Shown piece after piece: positions 23,545 to 34,764 of a DNA stretch of 64,000 nucleotides. Location: NCBI RefSeq assembly GCF_026210795.1, contig NC_089429.1, forward strand, positions 1,736,001-1,800,000. Direction: 5' to 3'. Source of the DNA: Rhizophagus irregularis. Its lineage: Eukaryota > Glomeromycota > Glomeromycetes > Glomerales > Glomeraceae. The notes beneath the pieces were generated by a model, which saw only the letters and a list, made by a program, of their open reading frames with translations, had not been told where the DNA came from and searched no databases. Both the position numbers and the translations under genes were made by a program. How positions within the stretch are numbered: the first letter of the stretch is position 1; each line of letters begins with the position of its first letter.

Positions 23545-25190
23545 ACCCTTTTGGGCCAACAATTGCTGTACTAAGAGTGCTATTAAATCATTGCTATTGG
23601 AATTCAAGTTATTTGTACTGTTTGCATTCAAAGGTTGAGTAGATTGAGCAAGTTGAGGTTGCTGAGATTGTTGATTCAGTACTGTTGCAGCTATACCACC
23701 ATTACCACTTCTATTATTATTTCTTTGTGGACAAGTCCTACTAATGTGTCCTGGACTCCTGGTTCTCTACATATATAGCAAACAATAGGTGATCTATTTC
23801 CTCCTGTAGTACTATTACTATTATGCCACTTCCATTATTACTATTACTGTTGTTATTATTTCTATTCCATTGAGAGTTATTATTTCTGCCATTATAGTGA
23901 GATCGATTTTCTGCTTTTTCTTTAATTTCATTCTTGATTTCTGAAACAGACTTTGAAAGTTTCATTATCATTTTGTCAATTGAGTGGTCTCCAACTGAGC
24001 ACTATTGTCATAGTTGCTTACGTTTTTATTCTTCCCAGCCATAAGAGTCATCTTACATCTCTTTGCTCTATCTATTGCATTTTGAAATGTTCCATCATGT
24101 GTCGATTGTACCATTATGTACAGATCTCAAGTAAGTCCTGAGATAAACTTCTGAGTTTTCTGGGCTTCATTATATCCTTCTACTCTAGTAAATAACTTTT
24201 GCAAAACAGAAACACAATGCTCAACTGTTTCATCAGATCCTTGTACTCTTTACTCTAATTCAATAGTCCATACTTCAATCATTGCTACAGTTAGAAATCT
24301 TCTTAAAAATCTATCCTCAAAATTGTTAACATTTCCATTAAAACCTTGCAACCCAAAGTAGTAACAAATCCTGGATTATCTTGCTTTAATGATTGATACC
24401 AATCAGCTGCAGTAGATCTTAGATAAGCTGGTAATACTTGCAATTTTTGAACATTATTCCAACCATTGGCTTCAGAAACAGCATTATAATCTCTAAGCCA
24501 AGCAACAGGATCTTGCTGATTTTCTCCACTAAAAGTTGGTAAAAATGCTCCCCAACTTTGCTGATTCTGCTGGTTTTGTTGATTTAAAAATTGTTGGATG
24601 AACTGGGCCATCTGCAACATATTATTTCTTTCCAAAAAGTTACCATTATTAACATTGTCATTCTGATTGTTGTTATTATCTCATGGAACTGGATCTCAAA
24701 CTTGTTGCTGAAACAATCAATTGTTCTGATTCTGTTGAATTTGTTGATCCTGAAATAATGGTAGATCTTATTATTGTTGCTGAACCATTTGATTATTCTG
24801 TTTCTGTGGAATTTGTTAATCCTGAAATAATGGTAGGTCCTGTTCTTGTTGGATTCTTTGTTCTCCTTCCATTGGGTTAGATAAAGCTGATATAGGTTGT
24901 AAAAGTGGTATATCTTGAGGTATCTGTAGGTCAAAAATTGGCTGATCTTGTGGTAAAACAGGCTGATTTGGTTCTTGCTCTGTTGGAAAGGTATTTAATC
25001 CATCTAAGTTTAGAAAGTCCAATCTTTCATCTTCTTCAGATGATAGATCACCATTTTTTCCTTCAGATTCAGAAACTACTAAGGTATCTGTATTCTCTTC
25101 CCAAAGTTCAACAAATGGTCGAGGTGACTGCTGCAGAATTTCTGATTTTCCCTCCAGAGTTCTTGATTGCTCGTATAATTATTGATAAAA
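23545..25190 (-). pseudogene. LTR-retrotransposon gag, broken
   Basis: Minus-strand fragments in order encode a retrotransposon gag. An acidic, Gln/Pro-rich leader at about 24816-25185 includes LWEENTDTLVV and LDFLNLDGLNTF. The retrotrans_gag core at 24303-24635 includes FLPTFSGENQQDPVAWLRDY and LRSTAADWYQSL. An Asn-rich linker leads to a CCHC zinc knuckle, CYICREPG-HISRTC, at about 23730-23795. After it, a Gln-rich tail ends ANSTI near 23545. The W-R-Y-N pattern of the core fits Ty3/gypsy-type gag. The frame changes at least three times. The zinc knuckle is split by an 8-base repeat of CCAGGAGT/CCAGGACA. No protease, reverse transcriptase or integrase follows. Confidence 0.6.
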
Positions 25191-25337
25191 ATTTAAGAGA
25201 TTATAGAAGGGTCTGGCCTTATATCATGTGACTTGTTCAATCTTCAACTATTTCCATGGGTAACCCTAACAATAAATTTTAATTAATTCTATCTTAAGCA
25301 AAAATTTTGGTAACATAAAAAAGAATAATGAGAAGTG

Positions 25338-25690
25338 ATAAGAAACAAAAAGGAGAAATAGGACATTATGAGAGATGAAAAGTAGTGATGGGAGGCGAAA
25401 AAAAATGATGGGAGACAAAGAGGAGTGATGGGCAACAAAGAGGAGCGATGGGAGATAAAAAGGAGTGATGGGAGACGAAAAGAAGTGATGGGAAGATTAA
25501 GAGGATGATGGGAGACGAAAAGAAGTGATGGGAAGATTAAGAGGAGTGATGGGAGACGAAAAGAAGTGATGGGAAATTAAGAGGAGTGATGGGAGATGAA
25601 AAGAAGTGATGAAAAGGAGTGATGGGAGATGAAAAGGAGTAAAGGAACGATGGGAGATGAAAAGAAGTGATGGGAAGATGAAGAGGAGTA
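25338..25690 (+). repeat. 20-bp purine-rich minisatellite
   Basis: About 17 imperfect copies of a 20-base unit, AGTGATGGGAGACGAAAAGR, run head to tail. Some units are variants with GGAAGATTAAGAGG. The strand is almost purely purine. The repeat borders the right inverted-repeat arm of the 6.4-kb element. Confidence 0.75.
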
Positions 25691-27015
25691 AAAATTTATT
25701 AAAATTGTAAAATTTAATAAAAAATTTTCCAACAAATTTTTATCAATTTTTTATAAAAAAAAGAACCCTAATGAAATTCTTTATTAAAAAAAAAATTTCG
25801 AACTAAAATTCTCAATACATTTATTAAAAAAAAACTATTTTCAATAAAATTTTCTATTAAGATTACTAAACAAAATTCTCCATCAAAAAAATAAAAATTT
25901 TTCAATAAACAATTCTCTAATGAAATTCTCAATCAAAAAAAAAATATCCCCGATTAAAGAAAAATTTAAAGATTCTTACCATCTTATTAAAAAAAATTCT
26001 CAAAAGGATTTCTATATCAAAAAAAAAATCTCCCCTGTTAAAAAAAAGTTTACACTAACGAAATGATCTATCAAAAAAAAAAAAAAAAAAAAAATCTCAG
26101 CGAAATCTATTAAAGAAAAATTCTTTAATGAAATTCTCTATCAAAAACAATCCCCCATTAAAAAAAATTCTCTAATAAAATTCTCTGTCAAAAAATACTT
26201 TCACCTATTAAAAAAAATTCCCAAAAGAATTCTTTATCAAGGAAAACTCCCTCCTATTAAAAAAAAATTCTTAACGAAATTCCCTATCAAAAAAAAAAAA
26301 TCTCATTTGTTAAAAAAATTTTCTAACGAAATTATCTATCAAAAAAAAACCTTCCCTATTAAAAAAATTCTTCAAATAATTTTTTACAAAAAAAAAAATT
26401 CTCAATTCTCAATCAAAAAAAAAAATTCTCTCCTGGTAAAAAAAATAGTTCCAACAAATTATGTATATGTCAAAAAAAAATCTCATTAAAAAAAAAATTT
26501 CTCCAATAAAATTTCTATCAAATAAAAGTTTTTAACGAAATTATCCATCAAAAAAAAACTCAGAAATGTCCCTATCAATGAAAAAAATTTTCTAACGAAA
26601 TTTTTATAAAAAAAATCTACTTATTAAAAAAATTCACAAAGAAATTCTTTCAAACAAAGCCTTTGCCTATATTAAAAATAAAAATTCTCGACAAAATTTG
26701 TTTATAAAAAAAAAAAAAATATTTTTTAAAACTACGCTAAACTTAAAAACATGTGGCCGACAAAATATCTGTGCTGACAAAGAAACTAATTTTTTGACAA
26801 AGATAAAATTATCGAGTATAGTTGGATTAAATCAAACACGGAAAAAACATCAAGCACAGACGGACAAAAATATCAAGCACAGACGTAAAGCACGGATGGA
26901 TAAAAATGTCAAGCATGGTCGGATAAAACCATCAAGCACGTACAGATAAATATCAAGCACGGACAGATGAATATCAAGCATGAACAGGTAAAATGTCGTC
27001 CAACTCAGCTTGCCA
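25691..27015 (-). repeat. Right terminal inverted repeat, A-rich
   Basis: Complement of the left arm at 20615-21780: cassettes of CCTATTAAAAAAAATTCTC type up to about 26700, then the TGTGCTGACAAAGAAAC block, then ATCAAGCACGGACAGATAAA-type units, ending CAACTCAGCTTGCCA. Confidence 0.6.
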
Positions 27016-27141
27016 TAGATAATGTATGAATTCGATCAGAACAGAAATGATCGACGTAAATTTACATCATAATTGCGACATTACATGCAATGTCAATCAA
27101 TGAAATGATTATGTATAAATGACAAATGATTAGGAAAATCC

Positions 27142-27148
27142 TATAAAT
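27142..27148 (+). promoter_or_regulatory. TATA-like box of F-box gene
   Basis: TATAAAT lies 55 bases before the ATG at 27203, in the only 187 bases left between the end of the 6.4-kb element and the start codon. A CTTTCCTTTTCTACTC pyrimidine stretch follows. Assignment is by position and motif only. Confidence 0.4.
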
Positions 27149-27202
27149 ACTTTCCTTTTCTACTCTTAAAAAAATAATTTTTAAAAAAAAAATTTTTGAA
27201 AA

Positions 27203-28525
27203 ATGTCAAAGTTAAATAGTGATATTCTTTATCAAATTTTTCAAGAACTGAATAATGGTTCACTATTTTCTTGTTTATTTGTTAATAAATATTGGTTTAA
27301 ACTTGTAGTTCCAATTTTGTGGAGTCATCCTTTTGAAAATGTGTATGGTAAAAAATGGTCATCATTAATAAATATTATCATTTTACACTTATCAGAACAA
27401 TCAAAAATGTTCTTAGAAAATGAAAATGTCATTATATTTGATCGAAGTCAAAGACTTTCATTTAATTATGTTAGTTTTTGCAAATATATTATTGATCTTA
27501 AATTAGAAACTCGTTATAGATTTCATCATAAGCCAGAATTATTGGATCAAGAACTTCTTAAACTTTTTATTAGTGAATGTACATCTATTAAACATTTAGA
27601 TATATGTTCATTAGATTATCCAATTCATGATTTTCCAGGAGCAAATAATTGTTTTTCAAACCTACGAGAATTGATTTGTACAACAAAACAATCTGCATCT
27701 CATTTATATGGATTGGGTCAAATATGCAGATTAATAGAAATAATTAATATAGATTTAACATGTGCCAATTCTGGACTTGCAGAATTAATTAAGATGCAAA
27801 AACAAATTAAACATGTAATCTTAAATATTAAATATGAGTGTGAAATGATTATTCACGCTTTAGAAAAACATATTCATTCAATATTACATATAAGATTATG
27901 TAAGTTTAATGATAGTTTTTCTCCCATATACGTTCTTTTTCCAAAACTAGTTAATTTACAATCCTTTGAGTTTAATTACGTTAATTGCCAAACATTAGAG
28001 AAATATTTGATGAGTGGATTTTATTTTAACCTTCAAGTACTTGACTTACATCATGTATCACTCTTAATAGCTAAAAATATTATACAAAATACTGATAATA
28101 AACTTTGGAAAATTAAAATCAGGGCAATTGATTATGACCATTCAATAGAATATAATCAGGCGATATGTAATTGCTGTCCAAATATAAAATATGTTACTGT
28201 ATTCTTAAATAATAATCTGGATGACTTAAAGAATTTGTTAGTCAATTGTCAACGCTTGGAGGCATTAGATGTAATTGTACAAGAAAAAGAAGATAATTTT
28301 TTGGATTTATTGGTTAAATTGGCTCCAGTAAGTTTATACAAGATTCATATTAATAGGGAATGCTTTACTATTGAATCAATTAATTCATTTTTTAGTAATT
28401 GGGGGGACAGGAAAACTTTACATTTATATGATCATAACAGTAATTGGCGTAGATTTGTTAAAAGTAATGAGACAGAAGGAGTTATTGGACATGAATATTG
28501 TTATGGTTTCTGGGATTATGAGTAA
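27203..28525 (+). CDS. F-box protein of a second subfamily (440 aa)
   Basis: Single-exon gene. The N-terminal F-box, residues 1-45, reads MSKLNSDILYQIFQELNNG, SLFSCLFVNKYWFKLVVPILW. It lacks the MACSK..SGDLPE start of the neighbouring family, so it is a distinct subfamily. The rest is leucine/isoleucine-rich, with LRR-like segments such as ECTSIKHLDICSLDY, FPKLVNLQSFEF and CCPNIKYVTVFL, and two Trp-containing motifs near the C-terminus (FFSNWGDRKTLHLY, NSNWRRFVKS). It has no membrane segment. Likely a substrate receptor for an SCF ligase, acting in cytosol or nucleus. A transposable element ends 187 bases upstream, so its promoter is very short or partly element-derived. Confidence 0.9.
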   Translation: MSKLNSDILYQIFQELNNGSLFSCLFVNKYWFKLVVPILWSHPFENVYGKKWSSLINIIILHLSEQSKMFLENENVIIFDRSQRLSFNYVSFCKYIIDLKLETRYRFHHKPELLDQELLKLFISECTSIKHLDICSLDYPIHDFPGANNCFSNLRELICTTKQSASHLYGLGQICRLIEIINIDLTCANSGLAELIKMQKQIKHVILNIKYECEMIIHALEKHIHSILHIRLCKFNDSFSPIYVLFPKLVNLQSFEFNYVNCQTLEKYLMSGFYFNLQVLDLHHVSLLIAKNIIQNTDNKLWKIKIRAIDYDHSIEYNQAICNCCPNIKYVTVFLNNNLDDLKNLLVNCQRLEALDVIVQEKEDNFLDLLVKLAPVSLYKIHINRECFTIESINSFFSNWGDRKTLHLYDHNSNWRRFVKSNETEGVIGHEYCYGFWDYE

Positions 28526-30241
28526 ATAAGTCTATTAAATTATCAAAGGATAAAATTTCATATTTAGTAATAGTAGTTATTAAATAATTTTCAGTCAGGT
28601 ATATAATTATAGATTATGATTATTTAAACTTGTCTATTAATATGAGATTTAGCCATTTAATTTGGTGTGGTAGTAGTAGATTCTTCTTATTAAAGCATCA
28701 GTATAATACATATTTACATACTAAACATGCAAATATCATTTATCTAATTATACCTGAAATTTTTTATAGTTCTCCGATATATATCAGATATGATTATCGA
28801 TTTGTATGATTTATTAATAAAGGCTAAAAATTTAAAATTAAAAATGCAATTAATAAATATCATTATTATCTTTTACAATATCGATAATTTCTTTAATTTC
28901 TTTTTGCAAATTGTCCTATTATTGTCGCAAAGAAAAATTAAGAACATTATAAAAATATTTTTACTTTTTAGATAGAACACTAATGTTATACATGATCATA
29001 GAGGCCTCTCCCATAATTGTATTTAATTGATATGAGATTCACTTGTTCAATTATTAAACGTAACTTTATCAGCATATATTTTATGATTTTATTTTCATTT
29101 AGTTATCAAAAGAAACAAACTACCCAACTATCTAAAAGCAAAGCACAAAATTCTCAAAAATACCAGGTCTTCAGTAACCTACGACCGGACGTATAAGATT
29201 TAGTTATTATTTAGTATTTTTCACTTTAATATTAACTAACGAGTGGATCGAGAATCAGCTTTCTACAGAATCATGTATGATAGAATTTCTTGTCAAAATA
29301 AGCACTTCTATACCTACTTTGGACAAATTAAACCTTTATAGTTGCGACTAGTATTTTAGAGAACATTCTTAATTGTATATAGAAAATATTAGTAGAAAAA
29401 AAAGGAAAAAATTTTTATGCATGGATAGATCTTTTCATAATAGCACATACTGGCAGCACATATTAAATTATTAGTAAAATGTTGAAAGCTCATCTGCGCT
29501 TCTGCGGTTATCGTTTATGAAATCCCCCATAAATATATAAAGTGTGGTAATTTTCAAACATCTATCTCCTTTTTTCCTTATAACTAAAATAATTAATAGA
29601 CATGTATCAATTGTATCATACACGATATTAAATTCCAGAGGTATATAATTGTTATGAGGAAATTATTTAATAAAATCACGTGAACACGAATTTAATTAAA
29701 AACGGGCGAAAATTTTACAATTTCTCACAAACTATGAGTTTGATTGAATACATTCAAAAATAATGCAAGTATACATCTTATGTACAGGATTCGTTAACAA
29801 GACATATTCAATAAATGATTTTAGACATAAAATTTAATATTTATGGATTTTTTTGTCTAACCTCTCCTTTTTTTAATATCAAAACATGTTGATTTAAAAG
29901 AAAAAGTATGCTTATAATAAAAATAGCGTCATTAATAAAAAATTTATTTAAATAAATGATTTTTTTGATATAAATTTCTTCAATAATTGTACTATTAACT
30001 TTCTTCAAAGTTTCGCAAGTTAATATTTATTTAAAGATAGCAACGAAGAGAATTTACCTTAGAGAATTCGTAGCCTATGTTTGACTTCTTAAGTCAGTTT
30101 TTAATAAAAAAAATTTACTTGTATTATACCTTTCTAAAGTTTATTTAAAGTCAGAAATTCTGAAAAGGTTTACCTTAAATCGTCGATTCAGGATGACGTG
30201 AAATACTGTACCTTATAATTACGAATAAAATTATTATCATA
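28526..30241. other. Intergenic, with a possible LRR-gene relic
   Basis: A plus-strand stretch at about 29240-29350 translates as NEWIENQLSTESCMIEFLVK and continues ISTSIPTLDKLNLYSCD before a stop. It looks like a leucine-rich F-box gene fragment. The remainder is A/T-rich with no supported gene. Confidence 0.35.
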
Positions 30242-30245
30242 TTAA

Positions 30246-32723
30246 CTAGAGTAACTTGGTAATTATTAGTGAGTTATAATCATTATACTGTCAGATTGAC
30301 TCGAAAATTTTGGGTCGGGTCATCAAACATTTTTATAATTAAATATAAAAAAAATTGATTTTTTTATTAAAAACGTCAGACTTGACGTTTTCATGATTAA
30401 AAAATCATTTTTTACGTTAGATTTGATTAAAAATCAAAAAAATTGATTTTTTTGGTTAAAAATGTAAGACTTGGCGTTTTTGTAATTAAAAAATCAAAAA
30501 AAAAATGATTTTATTAATTAAAAATGTCAGACTCGACGTTTTTGTAATTAAAAAATCAAAAAAATGTTTTTTTTAGTTAAAAACGTCAGACATGACATTT
30601 TTGTGATTAAAAATAAAAAAAAATGTCAGACTTGACGTTTTTGTAATTAAAAAATCAAAAAAATGACTTTTTTAGTTGAAAAACGTCAGGCTTGACGTTT
30701 TTGTAATTAAAAAATCAAAAAAATGACTTTTTTAGTTGAAAAACGTCAGGCTTGACGTTTTTGTAAATAAAAAATCAAAAAAATGACTTTTTTAGTTGAA
30801 AAACGTCAGGCTTGACGTTTTTGTAATTAAAAAATCAAAAAAATGACTTTTTTAGTTAAAAAATGTCAGGCTTGACGTTTTGGTAATTAAAAAATCAAAA
30901 AAATGACTTTTTTAGTTAAAAAATGTCAGGATCGACGTTTTTGTAATTAAAAAATCAAAAAAAAATGACTTTTTTAGTTAAAAAACGTCAGACTTGACGT
31001 TTTTGTAATTAAAAAATAAAAAAAAATGACTTTTTCAGTTAAAAAGCGTCAGACATGACATTTTTGTGATTAAAAATAAAAAAAAATGATTTTTTTAATC
31101 AAAAACGTCAGGCTTGACGTTTTTGTAATTAAAAAATCAAAAAAATGACTTTTTTAGTTAAAAAACGTCAGACTTGATGTTTTTGTAATTAAAAAATCAA
31201 AAAAATGACTTTTTTAGTTAAAAAACGTCAGACTTGATGTTTTTGTAATTAAAAAATCAAAAAAAAATGATTTTTTTAGTTAAAAACGTCAGACATGACA
31301 TTTTTGTGATTAAAAATAAAAAAAATGATTTTTTAATTAAAAACGTCAGATTTGACATTTTTATGATTCAAAAAATCATTTTTTATGTTAGATTTGACAA
31401 TTTTGTAATTAAAAATCAAAAAAATTGATTTTTTTAGTTAAAAACGTCAGACTTGACGTTTTTGTAATTAAAAAATCAAAAAAAATGATTTTTTAATTAA
31501 AAACGTCAGACTTGATGTTTTTGTGATTAAAAATCAAAAAAATATTGGTTTTTTTTAATTAAAAATGTCAGACTTGATGTTTTTGTGATTAAAAATCAAA
31601 AAAAATATTGATTTTTTAATTAAAAACGTCAGACTTGGCATTTTGTAATTAAAAATCAAAAAAATATTGGTTTTTTTAATTAAAAACGTCAGACTTGACG
31701 TTTTTGTAATTAAAAAATCAAAAAAAATGATTTTTTTGATTAAAAATGTCAGACTTGATGTTTTTGTAATTAAAAAATCAAAAAAAATGATTTTTTTGAT
31801 TAAAAACGTTAGACTTGACGTTATTGTAATTAAAAAATCAAAAAAAATGATTTTTTTGATTAAAAACGTCAGACTTGACGTTTTTGTTATTAAAAAATCA
31901 AAAAAATGATTTTTTTAATTAAAAAACGTCAGACTTGACATTTTTGTGATTAAAAAATAAAAATCAAAAAAATATTGGTTTTTTTTTAATTAAAAACGTC
32001 AGACTTGACGTTTTTGTTATTAAAAAATCAAAAAAAAATGATTTTTTTAATTAAAAACGTCAGACTTTGACATTTTTGTGATTAAAAATCAAAAAAATAT
32101 TGGTTTTTTTAATTAAAAACGTCAGTCTTGACATTTTTTGTTAAAAAAATAAAAAATAAAGAAAAAACGTTTTTGCGTTATTTTTTTTATAATTTTATAT
32201 GGAAAAATGCCAAAACGTTTTTTTCTTAATAGTAATGCAAAAAAAAAAGTTTTTGGCATTTTTTTTAATAATATTATATGAAAAAACGCTGAAACGTTTT
32301 TGTTACAATTTTTTTATTTTTTTGCAATATTTTATGAAATTTTAATGATCAACAAAAAAATGAAATTATGCAAATATTGAATGATGCAACAATTTAACAG
32401 GGACTTTTAGTGGCACAGGAAGAGTTTTTGCGAAAAGTTGGCATTAGAAGTTTTTTTCATTGTCATTGTCATTGTCATTTACATAAAGTTATATAAGATT
32501 AATCTGAGAGTTTTTTACCAAAAAGGAAATTTTTTTATAAAAAGGGAAATGATTTTCAATTTCGAGGCAATTCAGCAGGTGTTTTAATAACAAATTGAGA
32601 AATGATTTCCATAGAAAATCTCGTGACAAAATTTATAATAAATTTAAAATAAATGATCAACAAATGATCAACAAAATCGTTACTAGTTTTATAAAAAACG
32701 CCCAATAATATCTTTTTATTGTT
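30246..32723 (+). mobile_element. TTAA-flanked satellite-bearing element, copy 1
   Basis: It begins CTAGAGTAACTTGG and ends TTTTTATTGTT, with TTAA on each side (30242-30245 and 32724-32727). The layout is a unique head of about 90 bases, a tandem array at about 30335-32150, and a unique tail of about 570 bases. The tail has AAACGTTTT-rich sequence and a short ATTGTC hexamer repeat at 32458-32490. A second copy lies in reverse orientation at 50991-54243. There are no matching terminal inverted repeats and no real reading frame. Short apparent proteins such as the one at 31667-31909 are only translations of the array. Shared ends in two places show that it moves or was copied as a unit. Confidence 0.7.
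30335..32150 (+). repeat. Tandem array of about 60-bp alternating palindromes
   Basis: About 30 units, each made of two back-to-back inverted repeats. One is AAAAACGTCA-GACT-TGACGTTTTT with ten-base arms. The other is an AATTAAAAAATCA ... TGATTTTTTAATT type. Unit length varies from about 52 to 66 bases. At 30660-30960 several units are nearly identical at 60 bases. The CG dinucleotides of the first palindrome are often replaced by TG or CA. Confidence 0.8.
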
Positions 32724-32727
32724 TTAA

Positions 32728-33117
32728 ATCGGTCAAAAATGAAAATTGTGACAAAAATGAATTTTTATAAGTTTTACTGTTTGTAAAACTTTAATTAACA
32801 GAATCGTATAATTTATTTTTAAAAATCAACAATAATAACGAATAAATTTTTTTTAAACCGGAATTATCAAAGCGTTAAAAAAAACAGCCTATTCCATTTT
32901 AGGCTTTTTAGACGTCAATCGTCGATCCTTTCATCCATATTTTTTTGTTATGATACAATATTAAATTTGTGATAAACGGATTATCGTTCCGAAATTAAAA
33001 TTTACCATATATTTTTTTTTTGTGCGACAAATAGAGTTACGTAGGTATATAATGATTTTCAATATTTTGTTGAGACTTTGAAGTATCCTTTTTACCCTTT
33101 TCTTTCATTCTACAATA
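32728..33117 (+). promoter_or_regulatory. Upstream region of frameshifted F-box gene
   Basis: It contains TTTGTGCGACAAATAGAGTT at 33019-33038, 87 bases before the ATG at 33118. This is the same box found before the F-box genes at 5806 and 17725. A CTTTTCTTTCATTC pyrimidine stretch precedes the start. The satellite-bearing element ends about 390 bases upstream of the ATG. Confidence 0.5.
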
Positions 33118-34764
33118 TGGCATGTTCAAAACTATTTTCAGGAGATTTGCCTGAATTAATAAGCGAAATAATATATTATTTTCACCATGATTATAAAACA
33201 TTGCATTCATGTATTTTGGTTAATAGATTGTGGTGTCGTTTAGCAATTCCACTGTTGTGGGAAGATCCATTTCTATTCCTACCAGAAATTGTAATTTTAT
33301 TAAATTTTATTTGTATAATTTAAATGATGTTGATAAAAGAAAATTAAATGAATATGGAATTATTTATGATTTATTTTCTTCAAATACATTATTTAATTAT
33401 CCTCGTTTTATTAAATGCTTAAATATAGATAAAATCAGTTTTTCAGTTGAAAAATGGATGGCAACTAGAACTTTAATAACTGGAAAAAATCTTGCTATAC
33501 AATCTATTTTTAAGTCATTATTCAAAACATTTATTGAAAATGAAAATAATGTAAATTTGCATACCTTTGAAGTTGAAATTAAAACAAATCCTTGTAATAG
33601 TAATTTTAATACTACTTATGAATTAATTTTACAAAATCCAAATTTCTTACATAATATTAGAAAATTTAAAATCTTATATTATCATTCAATAATGGAAATA
33701 TTTGAAGCAAATTTCGATTCTTTTCTAAATCTTCTATATTCTAATTGCAAATTAATTTCTTCATTTCATTTTGAATTTAGTAATAATGTATTAATTGATA
33801 AACAGATTTCTCAATTAATCAATTCACAACAAAATCTAAAAAAAATTATAATCAAGAGCATCTTAGTTCATCATATTATTCATTCTTATCATTAAAAAGT
33901 CATAATCATTCAAATACTTTAAGAATAATTGTTTTTTGTCGTGTCAGTTTTATAAACATGATTGATTTAGGTGAAGCAATTGAACAGTTAAATGTTTTAG
34001 AATCAATTCATATTTTATATTGTAGTACTTTATATTATTTTATCAAACAAATTATTAATATTACTAAACCTTTTAAATTAAAATCTTTATTTATGAATAA
34101 TAACTCATTAGAAATCAATTCTTTAAAATTATTGTTGGAAAAATCTGGTAATTATTTGGAAAATTTTGTACTTAATTCAGTTACATATAATGAAGAAAAA
34201 AGTCAATTACTTGAATTACTTATAAAATATTGTGCAAATATTAGTTTTCTTGATTTGATGGGACTTGATCATCAAAATATTTTTTTAGTATTTGGTTTAA
34301 TTGAAAATATTGAACAGAATTTAAATTATCTTTCTATTGATATTCTTAATTATTCTAATCATCATTTATGTGATGATGCTTTACTTAGTTCAATTGTATT
34401 ATTAAATTTAGGTCAAATTCTTCCCCATAAATTAGAATACTTAAATTTATCTCTTAAAATTAATCCAATTGATTTGAAAGTATTTTTAGAAAGTTCTCAA
34501 AATACTTTTATTAGAAAATTATTAATTAATGATGCAGATCAAAAAGAAAGTAAAGAAATTTTACCTTATATAAAGGAATATATTATGAAAAAGAAAAGAG
34601 TTAGATATTTAGCTATTTTAGGAAATTTATCTGGAGAAGAAAAAAATTTAATTACTTCAATAGATGAAATTAAAGAATTTGAATTATATGATATTAAAGT
34701 TCAACATTATGATAATTTATTTATTCAAATTTGTAATTATATAAATTTTTTGAAGCAATATTAA
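33118..34764 (+). pseudogene. F-box/LRR-like gene with two frameshifts
   Basis: Paralogue of the MACSK family: MACSKLFSGDLPELISEI, HHDYKTLHSCILVNRLWCRL and AIPLLWEDPF. Frame is lost just after EDPF at about 33272, where one T seems missing compared with the paralogues. The second frame, from SIPTRNCNFIKFYLYNLND, runs to about 33852 (NSQQNLKKII). A second one-base shift then leads to the last frame with LNVLESIHILYC, LEYLNLSLKI and KKKRVRYLAI, ending at 34764. The product would be about 548 residues if frame were kept, matching its relatives. Everything else is well conserved, so this is a recent pseudogene or contains assembly indels in homopolymers. Confidence 0.75.

Larger units (their letters stand above)
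20615..27015. mobile_element. 6.4-kb TA-flanked element with TIRs over 1 kb
   Basis: The ends are TGGCAAGCCGAGTTGGAC and the complement of TGGCAAGCTGAGTTGGAC, each bordered by TA (20613-20614 and 27016-27017). The inverted repeats extend inward over 1 kb (about 20615-21780 and 25690-27015). The outer 300 bases are made of short units such as CCGTGCTTGATATTTATCTGT. A shared segment follows, containing TTTCTTTGTCAGCACAG and ACATGTTTTTTAAGTTTAGC. Then comes a long tract of GAGAATTTTTT-(T)n-AATAGG cassettes, T-rich on the left arm and A-rich on the right. The TA borders suggest a Tc1/mariner-type target. No transposase is visible. The interior carries LTR-type gag sequence, so other elements have inserted. 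It ends 188 bases before the ATG of the F-box gene at 27203. Confidence 0.65.

Noticed and set aside
24683-24880. Plus-strand reading frame
   Set aside because: Antisense shadow of the gag sequence.
31667-31909. Repetitive 80-aa reading frame in the palindromic array (also 51928-52185, 51971-52285, 52405-52677 and 52463-52789)
   Set aside because: They are pure translations of the tandem units, present on both strands, with no independent coding signal.
30335-32150. CRISPR-like array
   Set aside because: Units are contiguous, with no unique spacers, are themselves palindromic, and the genome is eukaryotic.
30246-32723. piggyBac element, because of the TTAA borders
   Set aside because: The two ends are not inverted repeats of each other and there is no transposase; one copy also has an extra T before TTAA.
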